A model generated the notes under the pieces. It did no database searches. It was given only the letters and a program-made list of their open reading frames with translations, and was not told the origin of the DNA. The position numbers were made by a program, and so were the translations under genes. 64,000 nucleotides of DNA, from NCBI GenBank assembly GCA_030704225.1, contig CP131915.1:620001-684000 (forward strand). The letters run 5' to 3'. This DNA comes from Kosakonia sp. H02. Lineage in GTDB: Bacteria; Pseudomonadota; Gammaproteobacteria; Enterobacterales; Enterobacteriaceae. Numbering within the stretch: position 1 is the first letter of the stretch; every line of letters starts with the position of its first letter. This document shows, piece by piece, positions 36,031 to 44,108 of the stretch.

Positions 36031-36285
36031 TCAAAGCTTTTGACTACGCAACATTGAACAGAAAGGGCAATTGCATCCAGGTACTGCCACAGCAGCACAG
36101 GTTCCTAAAGTCGTCGTCTGGAACTGCCTGCTATGCTGGCTGTAAAAGTTACTGATGATGCTGTCTTCTGTTGTGCGCAACTGCTTTCCTGAAAGATCTG
36201 AACCAGTCGTATCTTTCGCCTGAAATGCCAGAGCCGGAGTCGAAGCCATTGTCAGGGAGAATGCAACTATCTTACTGATTTTCAT
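36031..36285 (-). CDS. Small exported cysteine-containing protein under a Zur box
   Basis: An 84-residue protein that I do not recognise. A clear signal peptide (KISKIVAFSLTMASTPALA) leaves a mature chain of about 64 residues. Its C-terminus has four cysteines spaced C-x8-C-x-C-x2-C (CAAVAVPGCNCPFC), which could bind zinc or form disulfides. The ribosome site AGAGG is well placed. A Zur-box-like palindrome lies about 95 bases upstream, and aztABCD is the convergent neighbour. A role in periplasmic zinc capture or sensing is inference. Confidence 0.65.
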   Translation of the reverse strand: MKISKIVAFSLTMASTPALAFQAKDTTGSDLSGKQLRTTEDSIISNFYSQHSRQFQTTTLGTCAAVAVPGCNCPFCSMLRSQKL

Positions 36286-36376
36286 GTTAACCTCTTGTTA
36301 AATCTTCCCCTGAAATTACAGTATGAGAAAACTCATAACAACCAGTTATCTTTCGGTATGCGGAATATGAGCCAGG

Positions 36377-36396
36377 ATGTTATAAAATAACATAAC
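36377..36396. promoter_or_regulatory. Zur-like box upstream of the small cysteine protein
   Basis: ATGTTATAAAATAACATAAC is a near-perfect palindrome of the same class as the other three boxes. The nearest start codon it could control is that of the small exported protein at 36285. Confidence 0.72.
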
Positions 36397-36548
36397 ACAC
36401 CCACAAAAAAATGATACTATTGGGTAGTGATGTTCCTCTACAGAAGGCGTTCTGGCTGACTGTAACCAATGCGTACGCGGGCTATAATGGCCAGATATAG
36501 CCTGACATCACACACCTTGTCGTATTTTTGCAAGCTTAAACGCTTCAG

Positions 36549-36575
36549 GCCTGCCCATGTTGGACAGGCTTTTTG
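36549..36575 (+). terminator. Hairpin with T-tract, no gene before it
   Basis: Arms GCCTG/CAGGC plus an inner CC/GG with one mismatch are followed by CTTTTTGTT. The upstream 150 bases (36397-36548) show no coding frame, so the terminator may end a relic transcript or an unidentified small RNA starting near 36400. Confidence 0.5.
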
Positions 36576-36648
36576 TTAATGCCGCTGAACAGGATCTAGT
36601 TTATTAGCTTTCTGATCCTCATTTCAGTGGTGAACATCGACTGAAAAA

Positions 36649-37833
36649 TTACTGTGCGGCCGGGAAACGTAACGTAGAAAAAGCAGGAAAATCCTTTGCC
36701 GTTTTCCCAAGTAATCTTTCAGGAGAGAAATCACTCAAAAGCGAAGAACGCTTGTCGTGGAGAACCTCTTCCGCGCAAAGCCGTCCGATCAACGGCCCCA
36801 GAGTCATACCACTGTGCGTCACCATGAGGTAGATTCGTCGCTTAGCAGAGATATAACCAAGCCCTGGAAGTCCATCTGCCGGTCGGGAACGCTGCCCAAC
36901 AGCTATACGTTCCAGCTGTGCCATTTCCATATTATTAAATAGCTTCCGTAGCCTTTTGTGCATTTCTTCACCGATATAGCTATCTACCGGTGCCGGGTTT
37001 GCAGGATTGGCAAAGCTGTCAAGGTCGGGACATTGAAGCAGTAATCGCCCCCCTCCTTCTGGCCGGACATTTAACCCTGGTGTGATTAAATTCGCCTGTA
37101 ACTGGGTTAACACCGGGCGCGTATAGCCCAGAAAACCACATGCGATTTTATTCGGCTGGTTCGGATCGATCATTGCCAGTTGCTGCCCAAGTAGCGAAGC
37201 AAGTTCGGCAGACCATCTTCCCGCTGCAATGACTATACTGTCTCCCTGCCAACGTTCGCCATTGGCAAGGCTTATCTCTGCCCTATTTTTTTCTTCAGTT
37301 AACTCTGTCACTTCGCTATGTGTTTTCAGTTCGGCGTTATAAACATGAAGCTCGGACACCAGCCATGCCATAAAAACGGCAGGTACCAGTAAGCATTCAC
37401 CTGGAAAATACCAGATATCTCCGGCATGAGATCCCACGCGGATTTCAGGAACTTTGCCCTTAAGTTCATCTGCGGAAAGGTTCTGAACAGGATAGTTCAG
37501 TTCCAAAAGACGGCTAACCCGGTCTTGTAACCGTTTTTGCTCTGGCGCACCAGCCGCCCATTCATAAGTCCCTGTCGCTTTTAGCCATTGACCTTCTGTA
37601 GTTCGTTCCTGGTGTAGCCGGATATGCTCGTCAATCGCCAGGGCATTGAGATGATGATAACTTTCTGGTGTTTTGCCATTTGAATTAATCCAGGCAAAAG
37701 TCGTGCTGCTTGTCCCCGCCCCCACATGGCTACGCTCAAAAACAGTGACTTTTGCTCCCTGTTGCGCCAGGGAGCGGGCCACGGACAGGCCGAGTACGCC
37801 AGCACCAATAACTGCTATTTTTTTGACCGACAT
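36649..37833 (-). CDS. DadA-like FAD-dependent amino-acid oxidoreductase
   Basis: A 394-residue flavoprotein of the DAO family. The dinucleotide fold AVIGAGVLGLSVARSLAQQG is at the N-terminus; the C-terminal block is QRSRPADGLPGLGYISAKRR followed by VTHSGMTLGPLIGRLCAEEV. Such enzymes oxidise D-amino acids, glycine or opine-like secondary amines. The start has an AAGGAGG site. It is encoded 17 bases after a small unknown gene and sits inside a zinc-starvation cluster, so it may process a metal-binding amino acid or opine; this is inference. Confidence 0.83.
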   Translation of the reverse strand: MSVKKIAVIGAGVLGLSVARSLAQQGAKVTVFERSHVGAGTSSTTFAWINSNGKTPESYHHLNALAIDEHIRLHQERTTEGQWLKATGTYEWAAGAPEQKRLQDRVSRLLELNYPVQNLSADELKGKVPEIRVGSHAGDIWYFPGECLLVPAVFMAWLVSELHVYNAELKTHSEVTELTEEKNRAEISLANGERWQGDSIVIAAGRWSAELASLLGQQLAMIDPNQPNKIACGFLGYTRPVLTQLQANLITPGLNVRPEGGGRLLLQCPDLDSFANPANPAPVDSYIGEEMHKRLRKLFNNMEMAQLERIAVGQRSRPADGLPGLGYISAKRRIYLMVTHSGMTLGPLIGRLCAEEVLHDKRSSLLSDFSPERLLGKTAKDFPAFSTLRFPAAQ

Positions 37834-37850
37834 GCTTTTCCTCCTTTTTA

Positions 37851-38210
37851 TCAGCTTCCTGACGTTGGGCTTTCTTGTGGCTTATCGCCAGGTTCATTCA
37901 ATACGATTTCCATTGAAGGGGCTGATGTAAGCTTATTTTTATATTCAGCCGATATGTCAGGAAGGCTGGTAAACTGACCATCAAGAAAAAGAAAATCTAT
38001 CTTATTGGCAATATCCTCCAGCGCTTCAATTTCTGTTTTGAGGTTTTCCCCCTTTTCCTTATTGCCATCCAGAAGCCAGTTAATGGTGCCGTTTTGCTTG
38101 GTTAATCCACCAAGATCAATGACATGACCATCGATATTCTGTGCAAGAATGCGGTTTTCACACAGGAAAAGTAGATAAGGCATACGGTCCTGTTTACTGG
38201 TTTCGACCAT
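37851..38210 (-). CDS. Unknown acidic protein paired with the DadA-like gene
   Basis: About 119 residues from the ATG at 38210, which has GGAGGAA at 6 bases; the frame is open to 38264 but lacks a ribosome site there. The N-terminal half contains PYLLFLCENRILAQNIDG; the rest is acidic, with KIDFLFLDGQFTSLPD, and ends in a low-complexity tail. I recognise no family. It precedes the DadA-like oxidoreductase by 17 bases, so the two are probably co-expressed. Confidence 0.6.
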   Translation of the reverse strand: MVETSKQDRMPYLLFLCENRILAQNIDGHVIDLGGLTKQNGTINWLLDGNKEKGENLKTEIEALEDIANKIDFLFLDGQFTSLPDISAEYKNKLTSAPSMEIVLNEPGDKPQESPTSGS

Positions 38211-38362
38211 AACTGCTTCCTCCAGATTATTGGGCTGATACAAACGATTCGTCAGAATTCGCAATAAAGATAAGAATTAAAGTATAGAAATTCTCGCTGA
38301 TTATGACGTTTACTCTCAGCGGTGCTCCTGCTTAGCGACTAAGGAATTTTGTAAACAGGGAA

Positions 38363-38608
38363 TCAATATTCCCGTTTATGTTGATTAAGCAACTGGGCTA
38401 CTGTGTTGGCAAAATAAGTCAGTATTCCATCCGCCCCGGCGCGTTTGAAGCACATAAGTGATTCAAGCACCGTTTGCTCTTCGTCGAGCCAGCCATGTCG
38501 GAAAGCGGCCATATGCATCGTATATTCCCCTGAAACCTGATAGGCAAAGACTGGTACTGCAAAAGTTTTCCTGGCTTCCCTACCATGTGTCGTATACCTT
38601 CGATTCAT
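38363..38608 (-). pseudogene. Internally deleted hemB paralogue
   Basis: The 81 codons encode a short N-terminal piece (MNRRYTTHGRE) joined directly to the C-terminal end of delta-aminolevulinate dehydratase: PVFAYQVSGEYTM, then WLDEEQTVLESLMCFKRAGA and DGILTYFANTVAQLL. About 240 residues with the catalytic lysines and metal site are gone. Zinc-independent HemB copies are known members of Zur regulons. The ATG overlaps the stop of the GTPase gene by four bases, so it was once coupled to it. Confidence 0.82.
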
Positions 38609-39828
38609 TCTTCGAACCAGGGCTCAACAGGATCGGAATAATGCCGCCACTTTTGAGGCCCTTCTGCCATTTCTGCATCCGTTAACAGGGCGGAATCCAG
38701 TCTGTTGCGCAGTTCTGCTTCGTTCATCTCCATGCCAATAAAAACCAGCTCCTGACGCGCATCTCCAATGCCGTCCATCCAGTGAGACATAATGAACTTC
38801 AGCGATTCATCATCCTCCGGCCAGCGTTCTTTCGGCACACTTGCCCACCACATGCCGCCCAGCCCCTGACGCGACACGCCACCGGCCTGTGACCAGGAGC
38901 CTGCAAATTCCGGACGGCTGGCCAGCCAGAAATAACCTTTTGATCTGACGACCCCGTTCAGTTCATTTTCCATCACCTGCCAGAAACGGGTCGGATGAAA
39001 AGGCCGGCGGGCGCGAAAGACAAAGCTGGTGATCCCGTATTCTTCTGTCTCCGGCGTATGTTCGCCCCTGAGTTCTTTAAGCCAGCCGGGTGCCTGAGCG
39101 GCCTGCTCGAAATCAAACAGCCCGGTATTAAGTATGTTGCCCAGCGGAACCTGTCCAAACTGTGAAACAACGATTCTGGCCCGTGGATTAAGCGAGCGTA
39201 AAATCGCCATCAGTTTTTCTTTTTGCGCTTCACTGATAAGGTCAACTTTATTAAGGACCAGCACATCACAGAATTCAATCTGATCAATCAGCAAGTCAAC
39301 AACGCTCCTTTCATCACCTTCACCTAACGATTCTCCGCGTGACTGAATGCTGTCTTCCGAACCGTAGTCTTTCAGAAAATTGTACGCATCCACCACAGTG
39401 ACCATGGTGTCAAGGCGGGCCACCGTCGAAAGGCTTTCACCGTCATCGCCCGCAAAGGTAAATGTTTCAGCAACAGGCAGAGGCTCAGATATACCGGTGG
39501 ACTCAATGACAAGCTGATCAAAACGCCCTTCTTTTGCCAGACGATTAACTTCGAGAAGAAGATCTTCGCGCAATGTGCAGCAAATGCAGCCGTTGCTCAT
39601 TTCAACCAGTTTTTCATCAGTCCGGGAGAGTTCTGCACCACCTTCCCTCACCAGGGCAGCATCAATATTCACCTCAGACATATCATTAACAATGACAGCA
39701 ACACGACGGCCTTCCCGGTTGTTCAGAATATGGTTAAGCAGGGTTGTTTTCCCTGCTCCCAAAAATCCCGAAAGTACGGTAACCGGCAGGCGTTTATCGC
39801 CATGAAAATTTGCACTGACTTCGGACAT
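38605..39828 (-). CDS. zigA: Zinc-chaperone GTPase of the G3E family, ZigA-type
   Basis: A COG0523 GTPase of 407 residues. Walker A is VLSGFLGAGKTTLLNHIL, the metal-binding motif EMSNGCICCTLREDLL, and the guanine motif VLNKVDLIS. The CobW C-terminal domain begins near residue 250 (YGITSFVFRARRPFHP). These proteins deliver zinc to priority enzymes during starvation. Downstream genes are hemB- and zinc-related, and the hisI paralogue lies 36 bases upstream in the same direction under a Zur box, which is a known ZigA setting. Confidence 0.88.
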   Translation of the reverse strand: MSEVSANFHGDKRLPVTVLSGFLGAGKTTLLNHILNNREGRRVAVIVNDMSEVNIDAALVREGGAELSRTDEKLVEMSNGCICCTLREDLLLEVNRLAKEGRFDQLVIESTGISEPLPVAETFTFAGDDGESLSTVARLDTMVTVVDAYNFLKDYGSEDSIQSRGESLGEGDERSVVDLLIDQIEFCDVLVLNKVDLISEAQKEKLMAILRSLNPRARIVVSQFGQVPLGNILNTGLFDFEQAAQAPGWLKELRGEHTPETEEYGITSFVFRARRPFHPTRFWQVMENELNGVVRSKGYFWLASRPEFAGSWSQAGGVSRQGLGGMWWASVPKERWPEDDESLKFIMSHWMDGIGDARQELVFIGMEMNEAELRNRLDSALLTDAEMAEGPQKWRHYSDPVEPWFEE

Positions 39829-39864
39829 TACCTTACATCTCCTCAGATATTCGTTGTGTTCGGA

Positions 39865-40266
39865 TTAACCAGGATCGTTGAGCACGGTTAGCTCATCGCC
39901 TTTAATGGCGTTGTAAAAACAACTCCGCCGACCTGTGTGGCAGGCTCCACCTTTTTGATCCACAAGCAGTAGTACCGCATCTCCGTCACAATCCAGACGG
40001 ATATCATGTACTTGCTGAACGCAGCCGGAGGTCTCACCTTTTCGCCAAAGGCATGATCGGGATCGCGACCAGTACCAGGCTCTGCCACTCAATAAGGTTT
40101 CATCAAGAGCCTGTTGATTCATCCAGGCAAGCATCAACACCTCTCCAGTGTCATATTGCTGTGCAATCGCAGCGATCAATCCATGAGAATCCCAGGGTAT
40201 TGATGCCAGGATATCTTCAAGTTTAAAAACTGCACCTGCATGGGCTTTTTCCAGTAAGAGAAACAT
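39865..40266 (-). CDS. Phosphoribosyl-AMP cyclohydrolase paralogue (HisI-like)
   Basis: A 133-residue HisI domain protein, without the HisE part fused to it in the core hisI of enterobacteria. Family blocks are EVLMLAWMNQQALDETL, the metal-binding SRSRSCLWRKGETSG, LDCDGDAVLLLVDQKGGACH and TGRRSCFYN. Stand-alone HisI copies occur in Zur regulons and can partner ZigA. I start it at 40266, where GAGGTG is close upstream; the in-frame ATG at 40284 abuts the Zur box. Confidence 0.87.
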   Translation of the reverse strand: MFLLLEKAHAGAVFKLEDILASIPWDSHGLIAAIAQQYDTGEVLMLAWMNQQALDETLLSGRAWYWSRSRSCLWRKGETSGCVQQVHDIRLDCDGDAVLLLVDQKGGACHTGRRSCFYNAIKGDELTVLNDPG

Positions 40267-40284
40267 TGGCACCTCACTTATCAT

Positions 40285-40308
40285 GTGTTATGTTATAACG
40301 TAACAATC
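40285..40308. promoter_or_regulatory. Zur box between the hisI paralogue and the Zur-like gene
   Basis: GTTATGTTATAACGTAACA matches the class consensus almost perfectly. It can repress the leftward hisI-zigA-hemB run and perhaps the rightward regulator gene, 100 bases away. Confidence 0.85.
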
Positions 40309-40406
40309 AGGTTTGCCAGTTCTTCTTTACTTACATGGCACTATCAAAACATCAGTAGATTTCCATCGTTTCAGGACAAGAAAAGATAAAAATTACAGGA
40401 GGCCCG

Positions 40407-40889
40407 GTGAGTAATAGCCCATATTCTCTAAGTACAAGGGACACTGCATTATCGTCTACGGATTGTTCCGGGCTGCGAGAGTTGATTGAGAGTAAGAAAA
40501 TACGAATCACACCGCTCCGGGAGAGAGTTTATAATTTCGTCAGTCATGCTAAAGAAAAAGGTATTAGCGCATACCAGATCCTGGAATTAATGAAGAAATA
40601 TAATCCGAATGCAAAACCGGCTACGGTTTATCGTTCTCTGGATTATTTGCAACAGGCAGGGATTATCGTAAAAATAGAGTGCTGTAGCAAATTTATCAAA
40701 AAAAATAATTTATCCTCTGATGTTGTGACTCTTTTTTTGATTTGCTCAAATTGTGGAACAATAATTCAACATATTGACCACCTCATTCATACTTACATTG
40801 AGAAAAAAGCAATAGACTATGGTTGTGCTGTACAAAAAAAAGATATTGAAGTTAAAGTGATTTGCCCTGATTGTCGAGGAAAGGGTTAA
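40407..40889 (+). CDS. Fur-family regulator, Zur-like
   Basis: A 160-residue member of the Fur family. The DNA-binding part has ITPLRERVYNFVSHAKEKG and the recognition segment PNAKPATVYRSLDYLQQAGI. The structural zinc site is a pair of CxxC motifs, ICSNCGTII and VICPDC. It starts with GTG at 40407 after GGAGG. Given the four Zur-type boxes around it, it is probably an additional Zur for this island; the core zur lies elsewhere in enterobacteria. Confidence 0.85.
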   Translation: MSNSPYSLSTRDTALSSTDCSGLRELIESKKIRITPLRERVYNFVSHAKEKGISAYQILELMKKYNPNAKPATVYRSLDYLQQAGIIVKIECCSKFIKKNNLSSDVVTLFLICSNCGTIIQHIDHLIHTYIEKKAIDYGCAVQKKDIEVKVICPDCRGKG

Positions 40890-41101
40890 ATCACCAATAC
40901 GAATAATTATTTAAATCGAGCCAGGCAATAAATAAATTTTAAAATATCTAAAAGTCATCACACTATTACCTCACACCATAATAAATATAACCATCAACAA
41001 GGAGTGTCGGGTGGTTTCATAATTGGCGTCAACAACCTCAACCTTCACAATGAATAAAAGACGTCAGTGCCTGTTTTTATATTTCACTGCTTTAAATGAT
41101 C
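40890..41101. other. Intergenic region, no gene seen
   Basis: About 210 AT-rich bases between two convergent genes. No clear hairpin terminator and no coding frame were seen. Confidence 0.4.
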
Positions 41102-42121
41102 TTAACAGGCCGTATTTCTGGACGAATTACGTGCGAGTAACATAATAATAAACAACCCTCCAATGCCCGCCGTGATAATGCCAATTGGTAGTTCTTGCGG
41201 TGCCAGTATCGTCCGGCTGACTATATCACCGCCACACAATAATATTGCACCCCAGACACCACACAAAGGTAACAACAACAGATGCTTAACTCCTGCAAAA
41301 TGCCGACACAGATGAGGCACCATTAAGCCAACAAATCCAATCACGCCGGTTAATGCCACCATCAACGATGTTGCCAGTGCGCAACAAAGAAAAATCTCGA
41401 TGCGCAGACGACTCACGTTAATCCCCAGCGACAACGCTGTCTGTTCTCCTGCCAGCACACCATCCAGAGAGCGCCACCGCAACAGGACAAAGGCAAACAG
41501 CAACACCAGGCTGAACACTGCGAAAGGCAAATTATTCCAGGTGGCTAATCCCAGACCACCCAGTGACCAGAACAGCACGGAGCTGGCGGCTCGCTGATCG
41601 CCTGAAAAAATGAAATAACTGGTCAGCGCCCCGAACAAAAAAGAGATGGCAAGACCGCAGAGAATTAGATGCTCGGCTCCGCGTTGCTTTTTAAAATGAA
41701 ACAACAGCATTACTGCTATGGCGGAACACACACCACCAACAAACGCCGATACGGGGAGCGTTAATACACCGAGTCGATCACCAAAACGGGTGATCACCAG
41801 CACCGCTCCCGCTGACGCGCCGGAGGATAGTCCGAACAAAAAAGGATCGGCCAGATCGTTACGGGTGGTAGTTTGTAACAACGCCCCCACCATTGCCAGT
41901 CCCGCCCCTGTCAGCACAGAGAGCAACATCCTCGGTACGCGTAAATCCGTCACAATTCTGCTGACCATGGCAGATACCGGCTCATCCACCAGCTTCAGTG
42001 CTCCCAGCACCTGCATTAGCGACAGTGAGACTGTCCCTCTGGTAATACTGAATAACATCAACCCAATCAGCACTACCATCGCTCCCCACATCGCCCAGAG
42101 ATAACGGTACGACATGAGCAT
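41102..42121 (-). CDS. FecCD-type ABC importer permease
   Basis: A membrane subunit of the BtuC/FecCD family, about 339 residues with nine or ten helices. Blocks typical of the family are RVPRMLLSVLTGAGLAMVGA, NDLADPFLFGLSSGASAGAV and VGLMVPHLCRHFAG. It overlaps the binding-protein stop in TGATG, so translation is coupled. Usual cargo is siderophore or cobalamin; in this setting a zinc complex is more likely, but that is inference from the Zur box upstream of the run. Confidence 0.88.
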   Translation of the reverse strand: MLMSYRYLWAMWGAMVVLIGLMLFSITRGTVSLSLMQVLGALKLVDEPVSAMVSRIVTDLRVPRMLLSVLTGAGLAMVGALLQTTTRNDLADPFLFGLSSGASAGAVLVITRFGDRLGVLTLPVSAFVGGVCSAIAVMLLFHFKKQRGAEHLILCGLAISFLFGALTSYFIFSGDQRAASSVLFWSLGGLGLATWNNLPFAVFSLVLLFAFVLLRWRSLDGVLAGEQTALSLGINVSRLRIEIFLCCALATSLMVALTGVIGFVGLMVPHLCRHFAGVKHLLLLPLCGVWGAILLCGGDIVSRTILAPQELPIGIITAGIGGLFIIMLLARNSSRNTAC

Positions 42122-43080
42122 CACTTCGCCACTGTCGGGTACATTGCCCGCGCGAGTTTTTCCACTGCATGAACATTGGCTGGCCCCGGTGTCAGTTCAG
42201 CATATTGTAATTTCAGGTATCGATGATGCTGAACAGCCGGAGTCAGTTTCATTAGCGGATGATTCTCAAGAAAATGACGCAGTGCATCCGCACCGCTGCC
42301 CGTCTGGTAATCCAACAAAATAATGAAGTCCGGCTCAGTAGCGGCCACGCTTTCCCAGGAAGTCGTTCCCCAACTGGTATCCAGCGTCTCCATTACATTT
42401 TTACCGCCAGCCGCCTCAATGATTGCCGTAGGCATCGCATATTTACCACTGGTAAACGGTTTATCCTCGCCTGAGTCGTAGACGAACACCTTTAAAGGAC
42501 GAGTGCCTGCCGCTGGCTTCGGCAGTTCGTTCAACCTCTTTTTCCAGCCGCTGACCAGGGTCTGTGCTTCATTGCGTTTGCCAAAAATCTTACCCAGCGT
42601 GAGGACATCGTTATACAGCAGATCCATCGTGGCTTTATTTTTGTGCGCAGTGGTGAACACACAGCTTTCACTCAGAACGAAAGTCTTGATTCCATATTTG
42701 CTTAACGTATCCGGCGTCACTTCGCCGCCTACTTTCATTCCATAGTTCCAGCCAGCGAAAAAGAAATCAGGTTCGGCTGCCAGCAATGTTTCCAGAGTGG
42801 GATATTTGGGTGCCAGTTCTGGGATCGAGCCCATCGCCTTTTTAAATTCCGGCGTCATTTTGTACCAGCCACTAATACCGGTCAGCCCAACAATACGATC
42901 CTGCAAATGCAGTGCAAACGCCATTTCTGACATATTAAGGTCGTTGATCACAGCCCTTTTCGGCGGACCGGCGAATGTTACAGGAGTCCCACAACTTTCA
43001 ATAGTGACAGGAAAATCAGCAGCACTGGCTACTGAAGCGGACAGTATCGCCAGCAGGGATATAAACAATTTTTTCATCAC
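42121..43080 (-). CDS. Periplasmic binding protein of the FecCD-type importer
   Basis: A cluster A-II solute-binding protein of 319 residues. A signal peptide (KKLFISLLAILSASVASA) is followed by the family pattern: FAGPPKRAVINDLNMSEMAF and VGLTGISGWYK, the linker LETLLAAEPDFFFAGWNYGM, and GKNVMETLDTSWGTTSWE. Histidines or acidic residues for bare zinc are not obvious, so a chelated metal is the likelier ligand. It lies 18 bases after the ATPase gene. Confidence 0.86.
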   Translation of the reverse strand: MMKKLFISLLAILSASVASAADFPVTIESCGTPVTFAGPPKRAVINDLNMSEMAFALHLQDRIVGLTGISGWYKMTPEFKKAMGSIPELAPKYPTLETLLAAEPDFFFAGWNYGMKVGGEVTPDTLSKYGIKTFVLSESCVFTTAHKNKATMDLLYNDVLTLGKIFGKRNEAQTLVSGWKKRLNELPKPAAGTRPLKVFVYDSGEDKPFTSGKYAMPTAIIEAAGGKNVMETLDTSWGTTSWESVAATEPDFIILLDYQTGSGADALRHFLENHPLMKLTPAVQHHRYLKLQYAELTPGPANVHAVEKLARAMYPTVAK

Positions 43081-43098
43081 TGACTCTCAGAAAGTAAT

Positions 43099-43926
43099 TT
43101 ATGCACAATGCGGCACTTCAAAAATACGCAACGCCTTTCCTGTATGGGGATGCGGTACGGTAAAACTGGTCAAGCCAAAGACGGGATAAAGGTATTCTGA
43201 TACCAATACCCTCTCCGGTGTGTCACAGATCACTGATTGCCCCTGCGACAAGAGGAGAACACGGTCAGCAAATGATTCTGTCAGTGTCAGATCGTGCAAT
43301 ACCGCCACGACGGTAATTCCCTTGTTTTTTACAAGGGAAAGTAGTTCCTCGCGCCCGGGAGGATCGAGATGATTGGTGGGTTCATCGAGTAATACCAGGT
43401 CGGGCGTCTGTGCCAGTACCCGTGCCAGCGCTGCCCGTTGTCTTTCGCCGCCGGAAAGCGATAAAAGTGACCGCCTGCGTAGCCGTTGTAATCCGGTTTC
43501 TTTAATGGCATTTGCTACAATCGTGTCATGTACATTACGCGGTACATCCCCGGCATGAGGGATACGCCCCAGCGCTACATAATCCTCAAGGGATAATCTC
43601 GTATCAGGTGTATCATTCTGGGCCAGAACAGCAACCAGCCTGGCCCGCTGTTGACGGGATAAAGCAGACATAGAGCGGCCCCGCAGAAGAATGTCACCGT
43701 TTAGATGGGTCAGTTCCTGACTAATTGCTCTCACGAGGGAAGTTTTACCACTGCCGTTAGGCCCGATAATGGCCAGACATTCTCCTGCTTTGACCGCAAA
43801 ATGGACGTCTGAAAGCAACGTCCCGCCGCCCGGCCGCGACAGAGAATGGATATTAACGCTGAGAATACTTTCCAGCGTATCAAAATCATCTTTTTCTATC
43901 AGATTACTTACGGTATTGCGCTTCAC
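43099..43926 (-). CDS. ATPase of the FecCD-type importer
   Basis: An ABC ATPase of about 275 residues. Walker A is CLAIIGPNGSGKTSLVRAI, the signature LLSLSGGERQRAALARVLAQ, Walker B LVLLDEPTNHLDP, and the H-loop VVAVLHDLTLTESF. The GTG at 43926 has AAGGA 5 bases upstream; an ATG at 43974 is in frame but has a poorer site. It starts the three-gene transporter run, 135-180 bases after the WD40 gene. Confidence 0.86.
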   Translation of the reverse strand: MKRNTVSNLIEKDDFDTLESILSVNIHSLSRPGGGTLLSDVHFAVKAGECLAIIGPNGSGKTSLVRAISQELTHLNGDILLRGRSMSALSRQQRARLVAVLAQNDTPDTRLSLEDYVALGRIPHAGDVPRNVHDTIVANAIKETGLQRLRRRSLLSLSGGERQRAALARVLAQTPDLVLLDEPTNHLDPPGREELLSLVKNKGITVVAVLHDLTLTESFADRVLLLSQGQSVICDTPERVLVSEYLYPVFGLTSFTVPHPHTGKALRIFEVPHCA

Positions 43927-44108
43927 GGTGTTCCTTCTTGATTTCTGTACTGGCAATGAGGACGTCACCGACATCCTGTTCGCTCAAATCGTTCACGATG
44001 ACGCACATCGAAGCTGCGGCTGGGGTGTCTGCATTAACAAATTTTTAACCGCGTTGTTTTACCTGGACTAAGAAAACCATTCAGCGGTTCTCTCTTTATT
44101 TGCTTCTC

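Noticed and set aside
36397..36548. A small RNA ending in the hairpin at 36549
   Set aside because: A terminator is visible, but no promoter or conserved RNA pattern was recognised, so I list only the hairpin.
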